Made by a program: the position numbers and the translations under genes. A stretch of 17,511 nucleotides of DNA, from contig CAZOKO010000057.1 of assembly GCA_964580455.1 (NCBI GenBank), positions 1 to 17,511 of the forward strand, given 5' to 3'. The notes below the pieces were generated by a model that was not told where the DNA came from, did not search any database, and saw nothing but the letters and a program-made list of their open reading frames with translations. This document shows, piece by piece, positions 1-6,574 of the stretch (position 1 is the first letter of the stretch; every line of letters begins with the position of its first letter). This stretch comes from CAZOKO01 sp964580455. GTDB taxonomy: Bacteria; Desulfobacterota; WTBG01.

Positions 1-45
1 AGTGAGGTAGCTTAAATGAAAACTTTCAGGTGACAACTACCTTGA

Positions 46-369
46 CAAACGGCGAGACATTCTATCGGTTTACCATTTATTCACTGGCTATCTCCACAAA
101 TTGCCTTTATTTATGCAAAATTGTTTAAGAAGCTAAAAGAGGCTAGTTTTGCAAATTTTATGAGAGCTGGAACAGGGTGGCGCAACTCAAGTTATTATGA
201 ATTACTCCCAAAATCTTTAATGATAGACATAAAAGATATATCGGAAGAAGTAGGTTATTCTTATGGAAGTCGGTTTGTTAAATTACTATCAAGGTTATTT
301 GATGCTCCAGTCGCATTTTTTACACCCAGTCTGAATGTTGTATTTAGAAAAGAAAAAGATTATGAATAA
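46..369 (+). pseudogene. C-terminal remnant of a probable SAM-dependent methyltransferase, likely frameshifted
   Basis: The frame ending in TAA at 367-369 is open from base 46, just after an in-frame TGA at 43-45. Its beginning, with the residues LPFIHWL, resembles the C-terminal part of class I SAM methyltransferases of sugar loci, where a His/Trp-containing PF..WLP segment follows the Rossmann core. The next part (KLFKKLKEASF onward, ending FFTPSLNVVFRK) also fits such a tail. The only candidate start inside it is TTG at 121, which has no visible ribosome binding site and would cut off the conserved segment. Upstream, the other forward frame (bases 6 to about 77) reads a plausible continuation with a TTTLTNGE segment, so a one-base indel between about 46 and 80 is likely. 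The SAM-binding core is not in the window. This may be a decayed gene, a sequencing error, or an unrelated small protein; the family assignment is tentative. Confidence 0.42.
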
Positions 370-411
370 TTGGAAAGAATGCGTCCTGAATAATCTACAT
401 TTTAATGAGTT

Positions 412-1179
412 ATGAAAAAAATTAATAAATTTTTAATCCTTACAAAAGCATTAGTTTACAGGGAGATTACTACCAGATACCGCCGATCAATTTTGGGCCC
501 TCTCTGGGCTATAATACAGCCATTATTACTTATGGTGGTTTTTACGTTATTAAGGGGTGTGATAAAAATTCCCAGTGAGGGGGTGCCTTATGTTATATTT
601 AGTTATTCTGCTCTAGTTCCCTGGACTTTTTTTACAAGCTCTATCAATAGATGTGGACCAAGTGTATTAGCAAACGGGAATTTAATAAAAAAAATTGACA
701 TGCCGAGAGAAGTTTTCCCTCTTTCAGCTATTACTACCTCCTTTTTTGATTTTATGATGTCAAGTATAGTACTTGTGGGAATGATGGTTTATTTTAAAGT
801 CGAATTCAGTCTTATGCTCTTATGGCTGCCCATTCTCTTGTTGACTACAAGCATCCTCGCATTTGGGATAGGCATGTTTATTGCGTCTATCGGGTGTTTT
901 AAACGTGATATTATCATTGCTACACCATTTATTGTCCAGATATGGCTTTTTGCCACACCCGTAATTTACCCAACAAGTTCTGTCCCGCAAAAGTGGGTTT
1001 GGCTCTATAAAATTAACCCCATGGTCGGTATTATTGAAGGGTTTCGCAATGTGCTGGTTAAAGGGCAGAGCCCAAATCTGGAACTTCTATTCTATTCGCT
1101 GATTATAACACTGTTTGTACTTATATTTTCCTGGCCACTTTTCAGATGGCTTTCACAATACTTTGCAGACATGATGTAA
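412..1179 (+). CDS. wzm: ABC-2 type polysaccharide export permease (Wzm-like)
   Basis: Inner-membrane subunit of an ABC exporter that moves an undecaprenyl-linked polysaccharide from cytoplasm to periplasm. The 255-residue length is normal for Wzm/KpsM-type permeases. Residues 17-32 hold the hallmark cytoplasmic entry REITTRYRRSILGPLW, followed by hydrophobic segments at about 31-50, 58-76, 107-128, 134-160, 167-187 and 225-247, giving the expected six membrane spans. The segment near 95-103 (DMPREVFPL) is also typical of this family, and so is the NP.....EGFR motif around 202-212. The stop lies one base before the ATPase start, so the two subunits are almost certainly translationally coupled. 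The ribosome binding site before ATG 412 is weak. The pairing with an ATPase that carries a C-terminal domain favours the O-antigen type (Wzm) over a group 2 capsule permease (KpsM). Confidence 0.93.
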   Translation: MKKINKFLILTKALVYREITTRYRRSILGPLWAIIQPLLLMVVFTLLRGVIKIPSEGVPYVIFSYSALVPWTFFTSSINRCGPSVLANGNLIKKIDMPREVFPLSAITTSFFDFMMSSIVLVGMMVYFKVEFSLMLLWLPILLLTTSILAFGIGMFIASIGCFKRDIIIATPFIVQIWLFATPVIYPTSSVPQKWVWLYKINPMVGIIEGFRNVLVKGQSPNLELLFYSLIITLFVLIFSWPLFRWLSQYFADMM

Positions 1180-1180
1180 G

Positions 1181-2401
1181 ATGAAAGATGAAGTTATAAT
1201 TAAGGTGGAGCATCTTTGGAAACAGTACGGTCTGCCTATGCCCAGGATTGTCAAAAAGCTAAGGCAGGACTTGAAGAGAAAAAGTTTATCCTCTCCTGTT
1301 TTAGACTATTGGGCTCTTAAGGATGTTAGCTTTGAGGTTAAGAAAGGCGAAACACTTGGCGTTATTGGTAGAAATGGAGCAGGTAAAAGTACCTTATTGA
1401 AAATATTGGCAGGGGTGACGCCAGCAACTCGCGGAAGGATTGTTATTGCAGGAAGGATATCTCCTATGATCGAGTTGAATGCTGGGACTCATCCAGAACT
1501 AACTGGCCGGGAAAATATACGCCTACTTGGAGCTATTTTGGGTCTGTCTGGGCGGGAGATTGAAGCGAAGATGCCAGCAATCGAGAAGTTTACGGAATTG
1601 GGCGGGTGGTTAGAGCAGGCAGTGCGTAAGTATTCAAGCGGGATGATGGCAAGGTTGGGGTTTGGAGTTGCAATGAATGTCCACGCAGATGTGCTACTGG
1701 TTGATGAGGTTCTGGCTGTTGGGGATCTATCATTTCAGAGAAAGTGTTATGACAGGTTAGGACAACTTCGTGCTGCTGGAGTGACTGTTGTATTTGTGTC
1801 CCATGCTCTTAGACAGGTTGAAAGGCTTTGTGATAGAGCTATATTGTTAGATAGTGGGAAAATTGACTCGTTAGGCGAAAGTGCGGAAGTTGTCAATTAC
1901 TACTATAATCAATCTACTTCAACTGCTTTAGAAGATAATTCTGTATTACCAGTCATGTCTTTTGTTAGCAGTGGTGAAGTGTCGATATCTTCAATTGACA
2001 TCCTGGATGATGGCAGCAACTTGATAGAGACATTGCAAGTAGGAGAACCTCTAAACATTCGAATTATTTATAATGCACACGAAACATTGGAACAACCAAT
2101 CATTGCGATAAGTATACTTACAGCTGATTTTATATTGGTTACTAACTTTAGTACGGATGGTGAACAGACAAGACCGAATTGGAGTGGGAAGGGCAGTATC
2201 GTTTGCCATATCCCTGATCTGCGGTTGCTACCTGGAGTTTATTATCTAAGAATTATTGTACGTCGAAATGATGGATTCAAGTGTTTCAAAGCAGAGAGAG
2301 CAAAAGTGTTTCGTGTGGTGTCTGACAGTTATGATGTGCGACGAAGCAACTTCGGAATTTTTCAAACGCAGGTATCCTGGAGATTTAACTGCGAGACGTA
2401 A
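1181..2401 (+). CDS. wzt: Polysaccharide ABC exporter ATPase with C-terminal glycan-recognition domain (Wzt-like)
   Basis: ATP-binding subunit partnering the upstream permease. The nucleotide-binding domain covers about residues 5-240: Walker A GRNGAGKST at 63-71, signature YSSGM at 151-155, Walker B VLLVDE at 171-176 and the switch His at 208. The family-specific GRISPMIELNAGTHPELTGR segment lies at 91-110. Residues about 262-400 form an extra beta-rich domain in the position and size of the Wzt C-terminal domain. In characterised O-antigen systems (E. coli O8/O9a) that domain binds the modified non-reducing end of the chain and licenses export. The 406-residue length fits extended Wzt rather than the short (about 220-residue) KpsT type. 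Tandem stops TAA-TAG end the gene. Neighbouring sulfotransferases and methyltransferases supply possible terminal marks; which mark is read cannot be told from sequence. Confidence 0.93.
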   Translation: MKDEVIIKVEHLWKQYGLPMPRIVKKLRQDLKRKSLSSPVLDYWALKDVSFEVKKGETLGVIGRNGAGKSTLLKILAGVTPATRGRIVIAGRISPMIELNAGTHPELTGRENIRLLGAILGLSGREIEAKMPAIEKFTELGGWLEQAVRKYSSGMMARLGFGVAMNVHADVLLVDEVLAVGDLSFQRKCYDRLGQLRAAGVTVVFVSHALRQVERLCDRAILLDSGKIDSLGESAEVVNYYYNQSTSTALEDNSVLPVMSFVSSGEVSISSIDILDDGSNLIETLQVGEPLNIRIIYNAHETLEQPIIAISILTADFILVTNFSTDGEQTRPNWSGKGSIVCHIPDLRLLPGVYYLRIIVRRNDGFKCFKAERAKVFRVVSDSYDVRRSNFGIFQTQVSWRFNCET

Positions 2402-2443
2402 TAGTGCAAAATGCAATGGTGAACGAATAGGCAAATCGGAGAT

Positions 2444-3301
2444 GTGAGACAAGTGGGCGGTTTACAACAAGTATGCAGGGCTATATTGCAATATGGGAGA
2501 GACTATATTGGCCACTCAAGTAGATTGATAGTTTCGTGCCAACCGAAGTACTGGATGCGTTATCATCACCCGCGTGTAGTATTCATAACGGGCATGCCTA
2601 GAAGTGGGACAACCTTGGCGAAGCGTTATCTAGGTGAACATACTGATTTGCTTGTCGCACCTCCCGGGAAACATCAGGACGGCTGGGCTTTTGCTGTAGA
2701 GGCACCACATGATAAAATCATCATTTTCAAAAACACGCGCAATATGCCTATCTTGAATGATATTTATACTGCCTATGGCAACAAGGCTTGGTTTTTGTGT
2801 GTTGTACGTGATCCGCGTGATGAACTCACGTCCCTGTTCGAAACAGACATCCATCCAGAAATACCAAGGGATGAAATATTTTGGGATCTGTGGAATGAGC
2901 GTTATCTATCATTTTTTGACTTTGCTCGCATGTGTAGTCATAAAGGTACGAGAGTTGCCATGGTTCGTTATGAGGATTTGGTACTAAATCCAAGCAGAAC
3001 AAAAGCAAGCTTTTTGAATTGGTTGGGGCTTCTACCCGCCGAACTCGGTACTTGCTATCAGACAATTCCCGAGATTGCTCTGGGACCAAGAAGGGGTGAA
3101 GACTGGAAGACTCACCAAAACGGCAATGTGCATACTGAATCTCTTGGTCGTTGGTGCCAGGAGAGTAATCCAAAAAGACTGCAAACCATGCTTTATTATA
3201 AGCAGTGTGCTGATATAGTAGAGTTAATGTGCATGTTAGGTTATGGAAAGGAAATTACTGATCCCACGATCAGAGTTGAAGGTTTGACTTTGCTGAGATA
3301 A
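2444..3301 (+). CDS. Sulfotransferase family protein (PAPS-dependent type)
   Basis: Predicted to transfer a sulfuryl group from PAPS to a hydroxyl or amino group, here probably on the locus polysaccharide. The 5'-phosphosulfate-binding loop GMPRSGTT is at residues 50-57 with the usual hydrophobic strand (VVFIT) before it. The 3'-phosphate-binding motif VRDPRDELTS is at 121-130 with the expected Arg and Ser, and RYEDLV, a conserved family segment, is at 175-180. There is no signal peptide or membrane segment, so it should be cytoplasmic. GTG at 2444 is the start used here; CGGAG lies immediately upstream with very short spacing, so initiation may be weak or further in. About 45 residues precede the P-loop, more than in the next gene. 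It is similar in plan but clearly diverged from that second sulfotransferase, so this is not a recent duplication. The acceptor is unknown. Confidence 0.88.
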   Translation: MRQVGGLQQVCRAILQYGRDYIGHSSRLIVSCQPKYWMRYHHPRVVFITGMPRSGTTLAKRYLGEHTDLLVAPPGKHQDGWAFAVEAPHDKIIIFKNTRNMPILNDIYTAYGNKAWFLCVVRDPRDELTSLFETDIHPEIPRDEIFWDLWNERYLSFFDFARMCSHKGTRVAMVRYEDLVLNPSRTKASFLNWLGLLPAELGTCYQTIPEIALGPRRGEDWKTHQNGNVHTESLGRWCQESNPKRLQTMLYYKQCADIVELMCMLGYGKEITDPTIRVEGLTLLR

Positions 3302-3378
3302 AAGGTTTTATCAGATAGCTTAGCGGGATAACAATGTTAGGGATTTACATTAATCTTCTTTTCATGGTGGGCGACTGC

Positions 3379-4206
3379 ATGACTTTAGAGCGCCCCATCT
3401 TTATATGGGGTGCCCCACGCTCTGGTACAACACTTCTCTGTGAACTCATTGCCAAGCATCCTGACGTTGCTTATTTGGGTGCAGATGAAGGAAAACCGCG
3501 TGAGGGTACGGGTTTTTGGTGGCGAGCATTCGGGGAACACCGGGGAATGATGGAAACAAATCTTGCTCACCCAGGAAGCATTAAAAAAATCTGGAGTGAA
3601 TACAGTTCTCTTTTAAGAAAACAAGGAAAATCTCGCCTTCTTGATAAGACTCCTTTTATGACGTTATGGATTCAATTAGTGAACGAGGTATTCCCTGAAG
3701 CTAGGCATTTTCATATAATTCGTGACGGGAGGGCTGTCATTAACTCTATCCTCTACAAGCTGCGCTTTTCCAGGAAGGAAAAGGATCAGCGCTTTTGCAA
3801 AGAAGAATTGTTCTATGGCCCCCATCCGCCAGGATTAATTAATCCAATGTCACAACCACTGGCACAGCGTCATACACAGCAATGGATACTCTTGGTAGAG
3901 CAAGGACGTAAGAATGCAGAGATGCTTGGCAAACGTTACTTTGAACTACGTTATGAAGATTTGGTCAATGCTCCTCGAGCTACAATGAAAGGGATTTTTA
4001 ATCATGCCCAATTACCATATGACAAAAAGTTTATTGACGATAATTATCCAGAGAAATTAGAAAACCGAAATTATAAATGGGAATCTGATAGGTACGAAAT
4101 AAAATCTGATGGATTTACTGCTCATCAAGCCTTCGACTCTGAAGACATCCTTTGTCTTAGGGAAATGAATCCATTGTTGCGCTTGTTGGGTTATGAGACA
4201 TTATGA
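3379..4206 (+). CDS. Sulfotransferase family protein, second of a tandem pair
   Basis: A second predicted PAPS-dependent sulfotransferase. With the ATG at 3379 the protein begins MTLERPIFIWGAPRSGTTLL, which places the 5'-phosphosulfate loop GAPRSGTT at residues 11-18, the usual distance from the N-terminus in the Sulfotransfer_3 type. A KTP motif lies at 90-92, the 3'-phosphate motif IIRDGRAVINS at 113-123, RYEDL at 191-195, and the C-terminus ends in the typical LLRLLGYE. An in-frame ATG at 3334 would add 15 mostly hydrophobic residues and has GCGGGAT upstream. I prefer 3379 because of family alignment and a GGTGG about 8 bases before it, but 3334 cannot be excluded. Two diverged sulfotransferases side by side suggest two different sulfation positions or sugars on one glycan. 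Confidence 0.9.
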   Translation: MTLERPIFIWGAPRSGTTLLCELIAKHPDVAYLGADEGKPREGTGFWWRAFGEHRGMMETNLAHPGSIKKIWSEYSSLLRKQGKSRLLDKTPFMTLWIQLVNEVFPEARHFHIIRDGRAVINSILYKLRFSRKEKDQRFCKEELFYGPHPPGLINPMSQPLAQRHTQQWILLVEQGRKNAEMLGKRYFELRYEDLVNAPRATMKGIFNHAQLPYDKKFIDDNYPEKLENRNYKWESDRYEIKSDGFTAHQAFDSEDILCLREMNPLLRLLGYETL

Positions 4207-4246
4207 GGGTCGCTTCTTGTTTGCTGGTTTATAGAGATTTGGTTTT

Positions 4247-5287
4247 ATGAATGTGAGCATTGGTATAAATTTGCAATCCGGTCCATGGGGAGGTGGCAAC
4301 CAGGCTTTAAGTGCGCTGGCAGAATATTTGCGAGGAAAAGGTGTCAAAGTTTGTTTTGATTTGGCAAACTCAGACTTGGATTTAATTGTCTTAACTGAAC
4401 CCCGTGAATTCCTCAGGAGTTCTGCTTACTCAGACAAGAATATATTACAGTATCTTCATCAGGTAAATAATAGGACAATTATCGTACACCGTGTGAATGA
4501 GTGTGATGAACGCAAAGGCACATCCGGGGTTAATCGACGCTTGCGCCGTGCTAATTTGTGTGCCGATCACACGATTTTCGTTTCCAAATGGTTGAGAGAT
4601 CTTCACCTTAGTAAAGGTTTTATTTGCAAGTCCAATAGTGTGATTCTAAACGGTTCAGACCGTGCGATATTCAGTTCTAATGGATATCAACGTTGGGACG
4701 AGAAAGGTCCAATGAGATTGACAACCCATCATTGGGGAGCTCATTGGATGAAAGGATTTGATATTTACGAACGGTTAGATAGGTTGCTGCAAACAAAGCC
4801 ATTTGAACGTAAAATATCTTTCACATACATTGGTAATATTCCAAAAGGTTTTTTATTCCAAAATGCTACATACATAGAACCCAAACATGGGGTCCAGTTA
4901 GCATCCTTGATTCGGCAGCACCATGTCTATTTGACAGCCTCGCAAAATGAGCCTGGTGCCAATCATCAGAACGAAGGAGCGAATTGTGGACTTCCATTAT
5001 TGTATCGGGAAAGTGGGTGTTTGCCAGAATATTGTAGTGGTTATGGGATATCTTTTACGGAGGAAAAATTTGAGGATAAACTCGGAGAAATGATGACAAG
5101 ATACAATTACTTGGCAGACAGAATGAAAGACTATCCCCACACAGCCGAGAGGATGTGCGAGAAGTATTATAATTTATTCGTAGAACTACTAGAACAACGA
5201 GAAGAAATTATTAAGAAGCGAAGATGGTGGCGCAGACCGGGATGGTTACTTAGAGATTACTATAGAGCTTTGCTAAACTATAACTAA
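4247..5287 (+). CDS. Glycosyltransferase, GT4-like, atypical subgroup with GPWGGGNQ N-terminus
   Basis: Predicted GT-B fold glycosyltransferase of 346 residues. The glycine-rich loop SGPWGGGNQ at 11-19 takes the place of the usual GG..... acceptor-side loop, and HRVNECDERKGT at 81-92 and FVSKWL at 111-116 are further distinctive segments. The C-terminal half has an EX7E pair, E235 and E243, in NEPGANHQNEG, which is the nucleotide-sugar-binding signature of GT4 enzymes although the surrounding residues are unlike ordinary members. The last 30 residues are basic and aromatic (KKRRWWRRPGW), suggesting peripheral membrane contact, which suits an enzyme working on a lipid-linked acceptor. The gene starts 40 bases after the sulfotransferase and is the last before a 168-base gap. 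Donor and acceptor sugars cannot be predicted. Confidence 0.82.
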   Translation: MNVSIGINLQSGPWGGGNQALSALAEYLRGKGVKVCFDLANSDLDLIVLTEPREFLRSSAYSDKNILQYLHQVNNRTIIVHRVNECDERKGTSGVNRRLRRANLCADHTIFVSKWLRDLHLSKGFICKSNSVILNGSDRAIFSSNGYQRWDEKGPMRLTTHHWGAHWMKGFDIYERLDRLLQTKPFERKISFTYIGNIPKGFLFQNATYIEPKHGVQLASLIRQHHVYLTASQNEPGANHQNEGANCGLPLLYRESGCLPEYCSGYGISFTEEKFEDKLGEMMTRYNYLADRMKDYPHTAERMCEKYYNLFVELLEQREEIIKKRRWWRRPGWLLRDYYRALLNYN

Positions 5288-5331
5288 GTCCGTCGATTCA
5301 TAAAAACGATAACGTATTTATTCACTCAGGA

Positions 5332-5431
5332 CTTAGTGCTGACTTCGGCGAGCTCAGTCGAGTCGAGTGAGCAATTTCTGCAATATGAGCCTTTAAAATA
5401 TGTTACTGTAATTGCGAATCGAAGCACTAAG
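5332..5431 (+). repeat. Intergenic segment with imperfect palindrome and flanking 9-base inverted repeat
   Basis: This lies inside the 168-base gap 5288-5455. Bases 5352-5372 form an imperfect palindrome, GCTCA at one end and TGAGC at the other, with 9 of 10 opposed positions pairing around a central G. It includes a tandem GTCGA GTCGA. It is more GC-rich than its surroundings. CTTAGTGCT at 5332-5340 and AGCACTAAG at 5423-5431 are exact inverted copies flanking the segment. It may be a REP or MITE-like element, a transcript-processing or attenuation hairpin, or chance: with equal base frequencies about half of such a palindrome and several such 9-base pairs would be expected in a window of this size. 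There is no T-run after it, so an intrinsic terminator is unlikely. Confidence 0.3.
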
Positions 5432-5444
5432 CCCTTTTGTGTTT

Positions 5445-5450
5445 AAAGGA
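5445..5450 (+). promoter_or_regulatory. Ribosome binding site for the gene at 5456
   Basis: AAAGGA sits five bases before ATG 5456 and is one of the better Shine-Dalgarno matches in the window. It supports this start and suggests that the gene is initiated independently after the 168-base gap instead of by coupling to the gene upstream. Confidence 0.6.
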
Positions 5451-5455
5451 ACACG

Positions 5456-6574
5456 ATGAATCAATCGGATTGGCTTATGAGGGTGCAAGACAGTTTGGTT
5501 GAGTTTCTGAGTATGCTCCAGATACCTGGCCAGCCTGGTCGATTCCTTCCCTGTACCAAAGGGCTTACTCAGGAAGGAAGACAAATTGCTTTAGGGTTTA
5601 GTTGCTTTGCTCTAAAGATATATTATACTCTGGGACTATGGGAAAAGCTTCACCCACAAGAGCAAAAAACTTGGATTGCTTTTTTGAAATCGTTTCAGAC
5701 AAGTGGCAACCCTATGGGGAAGTGGGTAGCCCACAATGCTTTTATTGATGAACCAATAATTACTTATTTGAGCAGGCAGACATCATGGTATAAAAGTCTT
5801 GTTGATCGTGTTTTCTATCCCAATAGACTGACCTATTTACAAAGAGTAATAATAGCGGAGACCAAACAAGTCCTAGCTACACTTGCACAGGTTGGAGAAT
5901 GTTCAGAGCAGCCTTATCGTGGATTTCCCATAACTGAAAAAAAAGTTAATAACTACTTGTCGAATCTGGACTGGACGCAGCCTTGGGGAGCAGGGGCACA
6001 ACTTTCTGCCCTGGCTGTCTTTTTAAAGTCTCAGGCCCCAAGTTTCTTGAAACCAGAAGAGACACAGCAACTTTTGGATGCTTGTCTATGCTTCATTGAA
6101 TCTTTGGCTGACAAGGAAACTGGAGCCTATTTTAAGGGGCCTACCCCAGCACATGGGATGTTAATAAATGGTGCTATGAAAATACTAACGGCATTGGATT
6201 GGTTAAATGTATCTATTCATTATCCTGAAAGATTGATAGACACTTGCTTGGAACGTTTACCAGCATCAGAAGGTTGCCATCTTGTTGATGCAATTTATGT
6301 TATATACCGATCTTCACAACAATCAGAGCATAAAAAAGCGGAAGTTCAAACATACTGCAATAAGGTACTTGGAATGATAAAGGAACACTACAATCAGGAC
6401 GGAGGGTTCTCTTATGACATTCAACGGAGTCAAACATACTATTATGGTGTTCCAATTTCAAAAGGGTGTGCTGTGAGTGACATACATGGAATGTGCCTCC
6501 TTACTTGGGCGGTCGCTATGATTCTTGAAATTTTAGACGACAATTGGGTCGGTTGGAATGTGATAAGACCATGA
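5456..6574 (+). CDS. Unassigned protein resembling an alpha/alpha-toroid (terpenoid cyclase-like) fold
   Basis: I do not recognise a named family for this 372-residue protein. It looks all-helical with recurring glycine-turn motifs spaced along its length: TKGLTQEGRQIALGF near 34-48, WGAGAQLSALAVFL at 177-190, ETGAYFKG at 221-228, HGMLINGAMKIL at 233-244, DGGFSY at 315-320 and SDIHGMCLLTW at 341-351. DGGF followed by an aromatic and a later Trp recalls the QW-type repeats of alpha/alpha-toroid proteins such as squalene cyclases, prenyltransferase beta subunits and several polysaccharide lyases and hydrolases. There is no signal peptide, so a cytoplasmic location is inferred. It has a good ribosome binding site, and its TGA overlaps the start of the next glycosyltransferase (ATGA), indicating tight co-expression. 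Glycan modification, binding or scaffolding are all possible; no catalytic residues can be assigned with confidence. Confidence 0.75.
   Translation: MNQSDWLMRVQDSLVEFLSMLQIPGQPGRFLPCTKGLTQEGRQIALGFSCFALKIYYTLGLWEKLHPQEQKTWIAFLKSFQTSGNPMGKWVAHNAFIDEPIITYLSRQTSWYKSLVDRVFYPNRLTYLQRVIIAETKQVLATLAQVGECSEQPYRGFPITEKKVNNYLSNLDWTQPWGAGAQLSALAVFLKSQAPSFLKPEETQQLLDACLCFIESLADKETGAYFKGPTPAHGMLINGAMKILTALDWLNVSIHYPERLIDTCLERLPASEGCHLVDAIYVIYRSSQQSEHKKAEVQTYCNKVLGMIKEHYNQDGGFSYDIQRSQTYYYGVPISKGCAVSDIHGMCLLTWAVAMILEILDDNWVGWNVIRP

Noticed and set aside
2399..2446. The Wzt-like gene and the first sulfotransferase share a reading frame, raising the idea of a readthrough fusion
   Set aside because: Tandem TAA-TAG stops at 2399-2404 and a further in-frame TGA at 2420-2422 separate them, and both proteins are complete on their own.
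2246..2452. Open frames on the minus strand and overlapping plus-strand frames across the window, for example this one over the end of wzt
   Set aside because: They overlap well-supported genes, have no recognisable motifs or ribosome binding sites, and look like by-products of the coding strand.
3379..4206. Kinase or other P-loop NTPase as an alternative reading of GAPRSGTT
   Set aside because: The RDGR.....S and RYEDL motifs and the LLRLLGYE C-terminus together are specific to sulfotransferases.
6544..6570. Longer TTG start for the glycosyltransferase at 6571 (and similarly TTG 8469 for the one at 8496)
   Set aside because: Both TTG codons lie inside the preceding gene without a ribosome binding site, while the ATG codons give family-like N-termini at or just after the preceding stop.
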